Shown: in pieces, positions 21,484-29,870 of the stretch | Position numbering within the stretch: position 1 is the stretch's first letter | Layout: the number at the start of each line of letters is the position of its first letter | Assembly: GCF_019212185.1 (NCBI RefSeq) | Contig: NZ_CP078138.1 | Coordinates: forward strand, 124,001-188,000 | Reading direction: 5' to 3' | DNA length: 64,000 nucleotides | Origin: Pseudomonas fluorescens | GTDB lineage: Bacteria > Pseudomonadota > Gammaproteobacteria > Pseudomonadales > Pseudomonadaceae | The notes under the pieces: generated by a model | The model's database searches: none | What the model was told of the DNA's origin: nothing | Seen by the model: the letters and a program-made list of their open reading frames with translations, nothing else | Program-made: the position numbers and the translations under genes

Positions 21484-22035
21484 ATGACCATGCAGAAGGG
21501 CCGCTTAACCTCCCTCCTTATCTGCCTTGTTCTGATACTCCAGAGTGCAGAACTATTGGCGGGTTGGCGCGAGGCTTTACCCGATGCTCGTCGGTTGGGT
21601 AGCGGGGAGATGCGCGTCTTTGGGCTCTCCATCTACAGCGCGCAATTCTGGAGCCAACGCCTGATTGCCGGTGACCCGCTGGATTCTGATGCGCCTTTTG
21701 CGCTGGAGCTGACCTACAGTCGGGCTGTTAGTCGCGATGATCTGGTTGAGGCCAGCCTTAAGGAAATCCGTCGCCTGTCGCCCAACTCCCTGAATACAGA
21801 GCTGATGACCCGCTGGGAGCGAGAGATGCGACAGGCGTTTGTCGATGTGCGTGCCGGTGACCGCATCACCGGAGTCTACATGCCTGGAGAGGGCGCCCGT
21901 TTTTACGTCGGCGAGACGCTCCAGCATGTGGTTAGGGATGAGGCGTTCGCCAAAGCCTTTTTTGCCATCTGGCTTGACCCCCGAACACGCAATCCGGAGC
22001 TGCGCGCCCAATTACTGGGTGCAGCTAAACCCTGA
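21484..22035 (+). CDS. Exported chalcone-isomerase-like protein
   Basis: The 183-residue product has a signal peptide (L-L-I-C-L-V-L-I-L-Q-S core, cleavage near LLAG) and a body matching the bacterial chalcone-isomerase-like family (G-S-G-E-M-R-V-F-G-L-S-I-Y-S-A-Q-F-W, and A-L-E-L-T-Y-S-R-A-V). The bacterial members are not known to make flavonoids; some bind fatty acids. A second ATG two codons on is also possible. It is followed after 19 bases by a DUF3833 lipoprotein gene; the two usually travel with the Cfa/DUF1365 cluster found on the other strand. Confidence 0.83.
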   Translation: MTMQKGRLTSLLICLVLILQSAELLAGWREALPDARRLGSGEMRVFGLSIYSAQFWSQRLIAGDPLDSDAPFALELTYSRAVSRDDLVEASLKEIRRLSPNSLNTELMTRWEREMRQAFVDVRAGDRITGVYMPGEGARFYVGETLQHVVRDEAFAKAFFAIWLDPRTRNPELRAQLLGAAKP

Positions 22036-22054
22036 GAGCGTGGAGGAAATGCAC

Positions 22055-22579
22055 ATGTTGAAGATAGGAATAATGCTGCTTTGCATTGGTCTTGCAAGTT
22101 GCAGTCGGGTGGATGTGCACACCTACAGCCAAGAGACACCCACGCTTGAGTTGCGCAAATTCTTCGAGGGCCGCGTCATAGCCTGGGGTATGTTTCAAAA
22201 GCGTTCAGGTGAGGTCACCAAGCGCTTCCACGTGGAGATCAATGGCCACTCCGAAGGTGACAGGCTGATCCTCGACGAGTCATTTACTTACAGCGACGGT
22301 ACTCAGCAAAAACGGGTGTGGACGCTCACCCCGGTTGGTTCCAGTCAATGGCGCGGAACCGCTGGCGATGTGGTGGGTGAGGCGCGTGGTGAGATAGCGG
22401 GCAATACACTGCGCTGGAAATATGTGTTGAGCCTACCGGTGGATGGCAAGGAGTATCAGGTCGACTTAGACGACTGGATGTACCTGATGGACAAGAACAC
22501 GATGATCAATCGCTCGTTCATGACCAAGTTCGGGGTGGAGGTCGGCCAGATCACCTTGTTCTTTCGCAAGCAGTCTTGA
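22055..22579 (+). CDS. DUF3833 family lipoprotein
   Basis: I start at ATG 22055, eight bases after GGAGG; the in-frame ATG at 22049 is too close to it. The 174-residue product begins with a lipoprotein signal ending L-A-S-C (Cys 15). F-F-E-G-R-V-I-A-W-G-M-F and F-T-Y-S-D-G are typical of DUF3833. The fold is probably a lipocalin-like barrel (inference). The stop lies one base from the stop of the convergent DUF2878 gene, so no terminator separates the two operons. Confidence 0.83.
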   Translation: MLKIGIMLLCIGLASCSRVDVHTYSQETPTLELRKFFEGRVIAWGMFQKRSGEVTKRFHVEINGHSEGDRLILDESFTYSDGTQQKRVWTLTPVGSSQWRGTAGDVVGEARGEIAGNTLRWKYVLSLPVDGKEYQVDLDDWMYLMDKNTMINRSFMTKFGVEVGQITLFFRKQS

Positions 22580-22580
22580 G

Positions 22581-23084
22581 TCACCGCGCAGGCTGTTCGG
22601 CGATACGGTGCAGTGCCGGCATTAATATCGTCCATATCAATGCGAGTAGCAGCATGCTGGGCCAGGTACCGAGCGGCAGGCCCACGCCTGCCAACTGGGC
22701 GCCCCCCCAATAGGAGAGAGGCCCGCCAAAGGCTCCTAGTAGACTTCCCATCCACCAAGGTCGCTTTGTCCAGCTCAGACTGTGACGCAAAGTGCTGGCG
22801 AAAAGCAGCCAAAGTATTGCCAGCCAGAGCGGCAGAACCCAAGTGGCGCCGGAAAAGTCGAACAACCCGACATGAAAAAGCGCACTGTCCAGCACCCAAC
22901 CGCAGGCGGCTACCCGTAACAGACTGCGCCACTCATCAGGGTCGTTGGCAATCCAAAGCAGGTGTATGGCCAGGCAGGCAATTGCAATCAGCAATAGCCA
23001 CGACCGTTGCGCACCCAACACGCAGGCGAACCAGCCGAGTTGGAAAAGCCCGGCGTTGAGCAACAACCGGCCCCGTCTGCTCAC
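22581..23084 (-). CDS. DUF2878 family membrane protein
   Basis: A 167-residue hydrophobic protein with about five transmembrane helices, beginning L-L-N-A-G-L-F-Q-L-G-W-F-A-C-V-L-G-A. W-V-L-D-S-A-L-F-H-V-G is characteristic of DUF2878. Function is unknown. It is the last gene of the leftward six-gene operon; its start overlaps the end of the cyclopropane synthase gene by four bases. Confidence 0.82.
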   Translation of the reverse strand: MSRRGRLLLNAGLFQLGWFACVLGAQRSWLLLIAIACLAIHLLWIANDPDEWRSLLRVAACGWVLDSALFHVGLFDFSGATWVLPLWLAILWLLFASTLRHSLSWTKRPWWMGSLLGAFGGPLSYWGGAQLAGVGLPLGTWPSMLLLALIWTILMPALHRIAEQPAR

Positions 23085-24349
23085 GCCTTGAGCCCGAAGG
23101 GCTGCGGCCGCGCCCCGGGTTTGGCGAGCAATAGATGCGCGGTACCGATGCTTCGCTCAAGGAAGCCGCCTTCGCAGTAGCACAGGTAGAACTCCCAGAG
23201 GCGATAGAACGTCTGATCGTAGCCCAGTGCTTCCAGGTTGTGCCGGCTGCGCCGCAAGTTATCGTGCCACAGGCGAAGCGTGCGTGCGTAGTGAAGGCCG
23301 AAGTCCTCCATGTGGTGAAGGTTCAGGTCAGTGTCGCGACTGATGGTGTGCAGCATCGCGCTCACCGAAGGCAAGGCACCGCCCGGGAAAATGTAGCGCT
23401 GGATGAAGTCGACCGTTTTTTTCGCCTGCTCATAACGCTGGTCCCGAATGGTGATGGCCTGCAAAAGCATAAGACCGTGTTCTTTGAGCAGATGGGCGCA
23501 TTGTTTGAAGTAAGTGGGTAGGAAGCGGTGTCCGACGGCCTCTATCATCTCGATCGAAACGAGCTTGTCGTATTTGCCCGTCAGGTCACGATAGTCCTGC
23601 AACAGAAGGGTAATGCGGTCTTGCAGGCACTGTTCCTCAATTCGGCGCTGGGTGTATGCAAATTGCTCCCGCGACAGCGTGGTTGTCGTGACCTTGCAGC
23701 CGTAGTGGGTGGCTGCATACAGCGCCATACTCCCCCAGCCAGTACCGATCTCCAGCAGGTGGTCACTGGGTTTGAGATCGAGCTTTTGGCAGATGCGCTC
23801 CAACTTATGCAGTTGAGCCTGTTCGAGGCTGTCGCTGCTGGAGCGGAACATGGCTGAGGAATACATCATGGTGGGGTCCAGCAGTTGTTCAAACAGCGCG
23901 TTGCCCAGGTCGTAGTGCGCTGAAATGTTGCGCTGCGAGCCTTGACGCGTATTGCGGTTGAGCCAGTGCAGGGCTTTAGCCAGTGGCCGGCGCATACGTG
24001 CCAGGCCTCGCTCCATTCCATCCAGCACATCGAGGTTGGCAACGAAAATGCGGACCACCGCAGTCAGATCGGGACTACTCCAGTAGCCTTGGATATAGGC
24101 CTCACCAGCGCCAATTGAGCCATTCGCCGCGACCATCGGCCAGAGCGCCGCATTAAGCACTTCGATCTCGCCATGCAGCCCATCGCCTGGCTGGCCGAAG
24201 CTCAAGGGCTCACCGTCGACAATGACCACCAAGTGTCCGTAGCGCAGCTTTGCCAACTGACGTACAACCAATTTCTTTAACAGGCGGGCGCCTACTCCGT
24301 TGGCCGCAGAGCCACAGGTGCGGATGGGGTTCAGGCTAGGGTTTGTCAT
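23081..24349 (-). CDS. cfa: Cyclopropane-fatty-acyl-phospholipid synthase family protein
   Basis: ATG at 24349 follows GGAG at a good distance and gives 422 residues. The SAM motif is L-L-E-I-G-T-G-W-G-S-M-A, and H-Y-D-L-G-N-A-L-F, S-I-E-M-I-E-A-V-G and Y-I-F-P-G-G at their usual places identify the Cfa/Mma family. Such enzymes add a methylene or methyl group to double bonds of membrane phospholipid acyl chains. The operon context (DUF1365, FAD oxidoreductase) is that of the photo-oxidative-stress Cfa paralogue rather than the stationary-phase one; related UfaM-type enzymes methylate fatty acids on the way to furan fatty acids. Exact product unknown. Confidence 0.9.
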   Translation of the reverse strand: MTNPSLNPIRTCGSAANGVGARLLKKLVVRQLAKLRYGHLVVIVDGEPLSFGQPGDGLHGEIEVLNAALWPMVAANGSIGAGEAYIQGYWSSPDLTAVVRIFVANLDVLDGMERGLARMRRPLAKALHWLNRNTRQGSQRNISAHYDLGNALFEQLLDPTMMYSSAMFRSSSDSLEQAQLHKLERICQKLDLKPSDHLLEIGTGWGSMALYAATHYGCKVTTTTLSREQFAYTQRRIEEQCLQDRITLLLQDYRDLTGKYDKLVSIEMIEAVGHRFLPTYFKQCAHLLKEHGLMLLQAITIRDQRYEQAKKTVDFIQRYIFPGGALPSVSAMLHTISRDTDLNLHHMEDFGLHYARTLRLWHDNLRRSRHNLEALGYDQTFYRLWEFYLCYCEGGFLERSIGTAHLLLAKPGARPQPFGLKA

Positions 24350-25127
24350 GGCGAGACTCCAGATTCGCAGTGCGGTATTCGCCGCTGGCGGCTCCATGGG
24401 AAAACAGTGGCAGACGCTTGAGCAGCAAGCGCAGGGCCTGCCAGTAAATGCCGAGCAGGGTCTTGCCCGTCATCCAGGGGAAGTCCAGCAGGTGGCGGTG
24501 CAGGCTTTGGCGCGTCAGTTCGATGCGCTCCAGGCCCAGACCCGCTTCAAAGATCTTTTGTTCGCCCTGCCAGTCCTGCATGGTGACGTGCAGCTGTTGG
24601 TCGGGAGCAGAGAAACGCATTCGGTACTCCAGATCGCGAGGCAGGAAGGGCGAGACGTGAAAGCTCTTGGCCACCCTATGGCATGACTCACCCGTCGCGT
24701 GGGTCGGCAATACGTAGTGGTAACGCTCTCGCCAAGGGGTGTTGCTGACTTCGCAGAGGATGGCGGCCAGACTGCCGTCGGATTCGAAGCAATAAAACAG
24801 ACTGATCGGATTAAAGGACAGCCCCCAACTGCGCGGCTGGGTGAGCAGGCAGATCCGTCCCTGCGGAGCATGGCCAAGGGCCTGCTCCACGCGCTGACGT
24901 ACGGCATCGCTCAGCGTTATGCCCTGGCGGGTGAAAAGCGGCAGGTAGTCCGTCTCGCGGAAGGCGAAGGCGGCCCAGCGCGAATGTCCGGCGAGCCACG
25001 ATAGGCCCAGCACCTGGGATTGCTCCGCAAGATCCAGGTAGAGCATACCCATGCGGTAGCGAAACCCATGAACGCGCGGCAGCAACCGGCGGTGGCTGAC
25101 CCAGCCGCGGTATAGCGCGCTGTTCAC
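24336..25127 (-). CDS. DUF1365 family protein
   Basis: A 263-residue protein starting S-A-L-Y-R-G-W-V-S-H-R-R and with F-R-Y-R-M-G-M-L-Y-L-D-L, S-F-N-P-I-S-L-F-Y-C-F and F-H-V-S-P-F-L, all hallmarks of DUF1365 (COG3496). Biochemical role unproven; it is nearly always found beside a COG2907 FAD oxidoreductase and a Cfa-type methyltransferase, as here. Both ends overlap neighbours (4 and 14 bases), showing tight coupling. Confidence 0.87.
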   Translation of the reverse strand: MNSALYRGWVSHRRLLPRVHGFRYRMGMLYLDLAEQSQVLGLSWLAGHSRWAAFAFRETDYLPLFTRQGITLSDAVRQRVEQALGHAPQGRICLLTQPRSWGLSFNPISLFYCFESDGSLAAILCEVSNTPWRERYHYVLPTHATGESCHRVAKSFHVSPFLPRDLEYRMRFSAPDQQLHVTMQDWQGEQKIFEAGLGLERIELTRQSLHRHLLDFPWMTGKTLLGIYWQALRLLLKRLPLFSHGAASGEYRTANLESRHDKP

Positions 25128-26371
25128 AGGTGTTCTCCGAAAGCAGCCGCCACGCGCAAGGCGCTCACCACACCATCTTCGTGGAAGCCGTTGGCCCAGT
25201 AGGCGCCGCAGTAGTAGCTGTTTTGAGCACCCTGTAAATCTTGCCAGCGCGCCTGTGCGAGCAGTCCTGCCTGGCTATATTGCGGATGGGCGTAGCGAAA
25301 GCGGTTGAGGATTTTGTCCGGGTCAATGTCCTCGGTCTGGTTCAGGCTAACGCAGAAGGTGGTTTCACTCTGGAGCCCTTGCAAGATATTCATGTTGTAG
25401 GTGACAGCGGCCGGTTGCCGGGCTGAGCCGCCGAGGCGGTAATTCCAGCTTGCCCAAGCCAGGCGACGGTTCGGCAGCAGACGAGTGTCGCTGTGCAGCA
25501 CCACGTCGTTCTCGGCGTAACTCAGTGCACCGAGTATCTCCCGCTCGGCTTGGCTGGGAGCCGCCAGCAGGCTTAATGCCTGGTCGCTGTGGCAGGCGAA
25601 AACCACGGTGTCAAAGCGCTCGATGCCGGCGCCGCTGTGCAGGTTCACTCCAGCGATGTCACGTTCTACCCGATACACCGGGCAATTGAGGCGGATGTGC
25701 TCGATAAAGCCGGCGCTCAACGCGGCTACATAACTGCGCGAGCCACCGCTGACCACCCGCCACTGTGGCCGCTGGGTGACCGACAGCAGCCCGTGGTTTT
25801 TACAGAAGCGCACGAAGAACAGAAGCGGAAAACGATGCATGTCGCCCAGTGACATCGACCAGATCGCCGAGCCCATCGGGACGATGTAATGCTCGATAAA
25901 ACGCTGACCGTAGCCGTTTTGCCGCAGGTAGGCCCCGAGGGTGGTATCGGCGGCTATGCGTTGTTCCTCCAGGTCACGCAATGCTTCGCGGTTGAAGCGC
26001 AAGATGTCGTGCAACATGCCCCAGAAACCGGGCGAGAGCAGGTTGCGACGCTGGGCAAAAAGGCCGTTGAGGTTTTTGCCGTTATATTCAGTGCCAGTGT
26101 GCGGATCCTGAACCGAGAAACTCATCTCGGTGGGTTGCGAGGTCACGCCCAGTTGATCCAGTAGTCGGATAAAGTTGGGATAGGTCCAGTCATTGAAGAC
26201 GATGAAACCTGTATCGATGGCAAAACGTTCACCCTTTACTTCAACGTCAACAGTATGGGTATGGCCGCCAATCCAGTCACTCGACTCGAATACGGTGACA
26301 TCGTGCTGACGGTTGAGCAGGTAGGCGCAGGTCAGCCCGGAGATACCGCTACCGATGATGGCTACTTTCAT
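25124..26371 (-). CDS. FAD-dependent amine-oxidase-like protein (COG2907)
   Basis: The frame reaches 26545, but the ATG at 26371 overlaps the TGA of the SDR gene (ATGA) and starts the dinucleotide-binding motif V-A-I-I-G-S-G-I-S-G-L, giving 415 residues. V-T-V-F-E-S-S-D-W-I-G-G-H and D-T-G-F-I-V-F-N follow as in COG2907 proteins. The family is related to phytoene desaturase and cyclopropane-linked oxidases; oxidation of a modified acyl chain is a plausible role (inference). Confidence 0.88.
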   Translation of the reverse strand: MKVAIIGSGISGLTCAYLLNRQHDVTVFESSDWIGGHTHTVDVEVKGERFAIDTGFIVFNDWTYPNFIRLLDQLGVTSQPTEMSFSVQDPHTGTEYNGKNLNGLFAQRRNLLSPGFWGMLHDILRFNREALRDLEEQRIAADTTLGAYLRQNGYGQRFIEHYIVPMGSAIWSMSLGDMHRFPLLFFVRFCKNHGLLSVTQRPQWRVVSGGSRSYVAALSAGFIEHIRLNCPVYRVERDIAGVNLHSGAGIERFDTVVFACHSDQALSLLAAPSQAEREILGALSYAENDVVLHSDTRLLPNRRLAWASWNYRLGGSARQPAAVTYNMNILQGLQSETTFCVSLNQTEDIDPDKILNRFRYAHPQYSQAGLLAQARWQDLQGAQNSYYCGAYWANGFHEDGVVSALRVAAAFGEHL

Positions 26372-27129
26372 GAAGATTCTTCCGTGACGGGACGCGCCAT
26401 GAGTTTGCCCAGTGCCAGTTGCAGACGTTGAGGCAATACAGCTAATAGACGGAGTGCGGCGATGAATGCCCCGGGAAAGGCGATCTCTAACGGTCGTCGT
26501 TCCAGTCGGGTTGTTATGTAAGCGGCAGCCTTGCTCACGGGCCAACGCATCGGCATCGGAAAATCGTTCTGTTGCGTGAGCGGCGTATCGACGAAGCCCG
26601 GGCTGACGAGGGTGACGTCGATGCCCTCGTGTGCCACGTCGATACGCAGCGATTGAAACAGGTAACGCATAGCCGCTTTGGAGGCGCCATACGCTCCGGC
26701 CCGAGGCAATGGCAGGTAAGTGACCGAGCTACATACCGCCACCAAGTGCGGTTTCTGCGCCTTGCGCAACAGCGGTAGGGCTGCTTCCACGCAGTAGGCC
26801 GCAGAAAACAAATTGGCCCGCATCACCCGTTCAACCATATTGGCTTCGAAGGCGCTGACGTCCAGGTACTCGCAGGTCCCAGCGTTCAGGATGGCTTGGT
26901 CCAGGTGGCCCCAAACGTGCTCAATTCGCTCGCCCATGGCTCGAACTTCGCACGGATCGGTAAGGTCGCCTGGCAGCAGAAGTACCTGTTGTGGGTACTC
27001 CGCGTGTAATTTTTCCAGGGCTTGTACATTGCGCGCGCTGACGGCCAGAAAATGGCCTTGGGTCAGAAGAATGTCCGCCATTGCAGCGCCGATGCCGCTG
27101 CTGGCGCCAGTGAGCCAGATGCGTTTCAT
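26368..27129 (-). CDS. Short-chain dehydrogenase/reductase
   Basis: A 253-residue classical SDR: cofactor motif T-G-A-S-S-G-I-G, N-A-G at about residue 88, catalytic S-S in A-V-C-S-S-V-T-Y and Y-G-A-S-K. A C-terminal hydrophobic segment (A-A-L-R-L-L-A-V-L-P) could contact the membrane. Second gene of the leftward operon, overlapping both neighbours by four bases. Substrate unknown; a lipid is suggested by the neighbouring genes. Confidence 0.88.
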   Translation of the reverse strand: MKRIWLTGASSGIGAAMADILLTQGHFLAVSARNVQALEKLHAEYPQQVLLLPGDLTDPCEVRAMGERIEHVWGHLDQAILNAGTCEYLDVSAFEANMVERVMRANLFSAAYCVEAALPLLRKAQKPHLVAVCSSVTYLPLPRAGAYGASKAAMRYLFQSLRIDVAHEGIDVTLVSPGFVDTPLTQQNDFPMPMRWPVSKAAAYITTRLERRPLEIAFPGAFIAALRLLAVLPQRLQLALGKLMARPVTEESS

Positions 27130-27548
27130 GCCAGCCTCCTTTTCAACCAGCCAATGGCGGTCCCCATCAACGGCAGGTGCTCATAGAGCAGAGCGCCGGC
27201 ATCGAAGTAATCACGATGCTGGTACACCTTCTCGTGCCACAGCAGATACGAGCAGCCATCGACCTCTATCAGTTGGCCACGGCGCAGGCGAGGATGGTGA
27301 TAGTGCAGGGTCCAACGTAGGTAACCGGCATGGTCTTGCACCTGGTCGTAGCCGTGAAACCTGAAACCCAGATTGCTGACGTTGGCGTAGAGCTCTGTGA
27401 AATAGTCTTGCAGTGCTGTCAGGCCCTGGATCTCATGAAGCGGATCACTGAAGTGCACATCGTGACTGTACAGCTCCTGGAGTTTGTGCAAATTACTGGC
27501 GTCCAGCGCTGCGAAGTCGTGGGCGAAGCGTCGCAGGAAGTCAGACAT
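27126..27548 (-). CDS. NTF2/SnoaL-like protein
   Basis: Start at ATG 27548 after TGGAG gives 140 residues; the open frame to 27623 is longer but unsupported. The pattern F-A-A-L-D-A-S-N-L-H-K-L-Q-E-L-Y-S-H-D-V-H-F-S-D-P is that of small alpha+beta-barrel SnoaL/NTF2-like proteins, followed by a beta-rich half. Catalytic role cannot be told. It is the first gene of the leftward six-gene operon, 85 bases downstream of the nearest TGTACA element. Confidence 0.8.
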   Translation of the reverse strand: MSDFLRRFAHDFAALDASNLHKLQELYSHDVHFSDPLHEIQGLTALQDYFTELYANVSNLGFRFHGYDQVQDHAGYLRWTLHYHHPRLRRGQLIEVDGCSYLLWHEKVYQHRDYFDAGALLYEHLPLMGTAIGWLKRRLA

Positions 27549-27632
27549 ATTGCGTCTCCAGTGTAGGCAGGTCTTGGACAAGTTCAGCGGCCGCTGGTGC
27601 CTGTGGTGGCGACCATTGCCCACACCGGTTCT

Positions 27633-27705
27633 TGTACAATCTGATGGGTCTTGTACAGCTTTTTAAGAATAAGACGAATACTGTACAAGTCAAATTTCCT
27701 GTACA
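27633..27705 (-). promoter_or_regulatory. Array of four TGTACA elements: operators and promoter of the Cfa operon
   Basis: TGTACA occurs at 27633-27638, 27652-27657, 27682-27687 and 27700-27705. The last two are exactly twelve bases apart and match T(G/A)TACA-N12-TGTA(C/T)A; the first two are thirteen apart. On the minus strand TTGACT (27688-27693) and TATTCT (27666-27671) with a 16-base spacer form a possible promoter lying across the perfect operator. No MerR-type regulator gene is in the window. Confidence 0.55.
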
Positions 27706-28036
27706 ACTATTTCTACGATTTGTTGAGCCACAAGTGCTCACACCTACCGCATCGGCGCCGAGAAGGTGTGGCAGGAAATTTCCGAAACACTTCCTCGGAA
27801 GAACGTTTTCCTTTAATGAAAAGAGTTCGCTCCACAAAGGAACGCACAGTTTCCTCTGGCTGAATCGTCAGGATGATTTTGGGCTTTCAAACGTTGAGCT
27901 TCGCCCAGAGTAGGGAGGAGCGGAGGGAAGCGTCGCTGGACACCGAACCGGGGGCGTCGGTGCCAGCGACAGACTTTATTTATTTCCGACAGACTTTATT
28001 TCGTAGCTTCACAGCGGCCGCGATTCTGTGGATAAC
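27706..28036. other. glmS downstream gap: predicted Tn7 attachment region with repeats and a long palindrome
   Basis: No gene is apparent in these 331 bases. Tn7 elements insert about 25 bases past the glmS stop (here 28037), i.e. near 28012. Next to that point are two direct copies of CGACAGACTTTATTT (27967-27981 and 27987-28001), and adjoining them an imperfect palindrome 27932-27946 / 27956-27970 (GTCGCTGG...CCAGCGAC). A perfect DnaA box lies at 28027-28035. There is no plain terminator T-run for glmS. Confidence 0.55.
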
Positions 28037-29869
28037 TTATTCCACCGTCACCGACTTCGCCAGGTTGCGCGGCTGGTCGACGTCGGTGCCCTTGAGCACG
28101 GCGACGTAGTACGAGAGCAACTGCAGCGGGATGGTGTAGAGGATCGGCGACAGGATGTCGTGAATGTGCGGCATGTTCACCACGTGCGTGCCTTCGCCGT
28201 TGCTCATGCCAGCCTTTTCGTCAGCAAAGACGATCAGTTGGCCGCCACGGGCGCGCACTTCCTGCAGGTTGGATTTGAGCTTTTCCAGCAGTTCGTTGTT
28301 CGGCGCTACAGTGACGACCGGCATGTCATTGTCGACCAGAGCCAGTGGGCCGTGTTTCAACTCGCCCGCTGGGTAGGCTTCAGCGTGAATATAGGAAATT
28401 TCCTTGAGCTTGAGCGCCCCTTCCATCGCCACCGGGAACTGTGCACCACGGCCGAGGAACAGAGTGTGATGCTTTTCGGCGAACAGCTCGGCGACTTTCT
28501 CCACCGTGCTGTCCATCGCCAGGGCTTCGCCAAGGCGGGTCGGCAAGCGACGCAGCTCTTCGACCAATTCGGCTTCCACACCTTTGCCGAGAGTGCCGCG
28601 CACCTGGCCCAAGGACAGGGTCAGGAGCAGCAGGCCGACCAACTGGGTGGTGAAGGCTTTGGTCGACGCTACGCCGATTTCACGACCGGCCTGGGTCAGC
28701 AGGGTCAGGTCGGATTCGCGCACCAGCGAGCTGATGCCGACGTTGCAGATCGCCAGGCTGGCGAGGAAGCCCAGTTCCTTGGCGTTGCGCAGCGCAGCCA
28801 GGGTGTCGGCGGTTTCGCCGGACTGGGAAATGGTCACGAACAGCGAGTCCGGTTGCACCACGACCTTGCGGTAGCGAAACTCACTGGCGACTTCGACTTG
28901 GCACGGAATACCAGCCAGTTCTTCTAGCCAGTAACGGGCCACCATCCCGGCGTGATAGCTGGTGCCACAGGCGACGATCTGCACATTGCGGACCTTGGCG
29001 AACAGCTCGGCCGCTTGTGGACCGAAGGCTTGCACCAGCACTTGGTTCTGGCTCAAGCGACCTTCCAGGGTGCGTTGCACCACGGACGGCTGTTCGTGGA
29101 TTTCCTTGAGCATGAAGTGGCGGTACTCGCCCTTCTCGGCCGACTCGGCGCTGTCGCGGTACTGCACGGTTTCGCGCTCGACGGCCTTGCCGTCGACATC
29201 CCAGATCTGCACGCTTTCACGGCGGATTTCGGCGATATCGCCTTCTTCGAGGTACATGAAGCGGTCGGTCACCTGGCGCAGGGCCAGTTGGTCGGAAGCG
29301 AGGAAGTTCTCGCCCAGGCCGAGGCCGATCACCAGCGGGCTGCCACTACGGGCGGCCACCAGGCGATCCGGCTGTTTGGCGTTGATCACCGCCAGACCGT
29401 AGGCGCCGTGCAGTTCCTTGACGGTGGCCTTGAGGGCGACGGTCAGGTCCGGCTGCTCCTTGAGTTTGTGGTTGAGCAGGTGGGCGATAACTTCGGTATC
29501 GGTGTCCGAGGTGAACTCATAGCCCAAAGCCTTGAGCTCTGCGCGCAAGACTTCGTGGTTTTCGATGATGCCATTGTGTACGACCGCCAGATCACCGGAG
29601 AAATGCGGGTGGGCGTTACGCTCGCAGGGTGCACCATGGGTGGCCCAACGGGTATGGGCGATACCCAGACGGCCCACCAGTGGCGCGGCTTCCAGGGCCG
29701 ACTCCAGCTCGCTGACCTTGCCCGGGCGACGCATACGCTGCAACGAATTGTCTTGGGTGTACACCGCCACACCGGCACTGTCGTAGCCGCGGTATTCGAG
29801 GCGCTTGAGGCCCTCGAGCAAAATCGCGGTGATGCTACGTTCGGCGACTGCGCCAACAATTCCACACAT
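28037..29869 (-). CDS. glmS: Glutamine-fructose-6-phosphate aminotransferase
   Basis: Makes glucosamine-6-phosphate from fructose-6-phosphate and glutamine, the first step to UDP-GlcNAc for peptidoglycan and LPS. The 610-residue protein begins M-C-G-I-V-G with Cys2 as the glutaminase nucleophile; [11 protein letters not shown] and H-T-R-W-A-T-H-G belong to the glutaminase domain. Two SIS sugar-isomerase domains follow (A-C-G-T-S-Y-H-A-G and G-R-G-A-Q-F). The C-terminal end A-K-S-V-T-V-E is the conserved Tn7 TnsD target. The DeoR-type gene lies one base upstream, so the two are an operon. Confidence 0.97.
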   Translation of the reverse strand: MCGIVGAVAERSITAILLEGLKRLEYRGYDSAGVAVYTQDNSLQRMRRPGKVSELESALEAAPLVGRLGIAHTRWATHGAPCERNAHPHFSGDLAVVHNGIIENHEVLRAELKALGYEFTSDTDTEVIAHLLNHKLKEQPDLTVALKATVKELHGAYGLAVINAKQPDRLVAARSGSPLVIGLGLGENFLASDQLALRQVTDRFMYLEEGDIAEIRRESVQIWDVDGKAVERETVQYRDSAESAEKGEYRHFMLKEIHEQPSVVQRTLEGRLSQNQVLVQAFGPQAAELFAKVRNVQIVACGTSYHAGMVARYWLEELAGIPCQVEVASEFRYRKVVVQPDSLFVTISQSGETADTLAALRNAKELGFLASLAICNVGISSLVRESDLTLLTQAGREIGVASTKAFTTQLVGLLLLTLSLGQVRGTLGKGVEAELVEELRRLPTRLGEALAMDSTVEKVAELFAEKHHTLFLGRGAQFPVAMEGALKLKEISYIHAEAYPAGELKHGPLALVDNDMPVVTVAPNNELLEKLKSNLQEVRARGGQLIVFADEKAGMSNGEGTHVVNMPHIHDILSPILYTIPLQLLSYYVAVLKGTDVDQPRNLAKSVTVE

Positions 29870-29870
29870 G

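Noticed and set aside
22233..22246. TTCCACGTGGAGA in the DUF3833 gene as a parS candidate
   Set aside because: Only the central core matches; the outer bases of the 16-base site are wrong and it is 30 kb from the origin.
27633..27705. TGTACA array as transposase-binding sites of a Tn7-like left end
   Set aside because: The element is palindromic, sits just upstream of an operon and recurs at the other operon's promoter 6 kb away, so a regulator site is the better explanation.
28028..28927. Long plus-strand frames over glmS
   Set aside because: Antisense to conserved glmS codons; no independent support.
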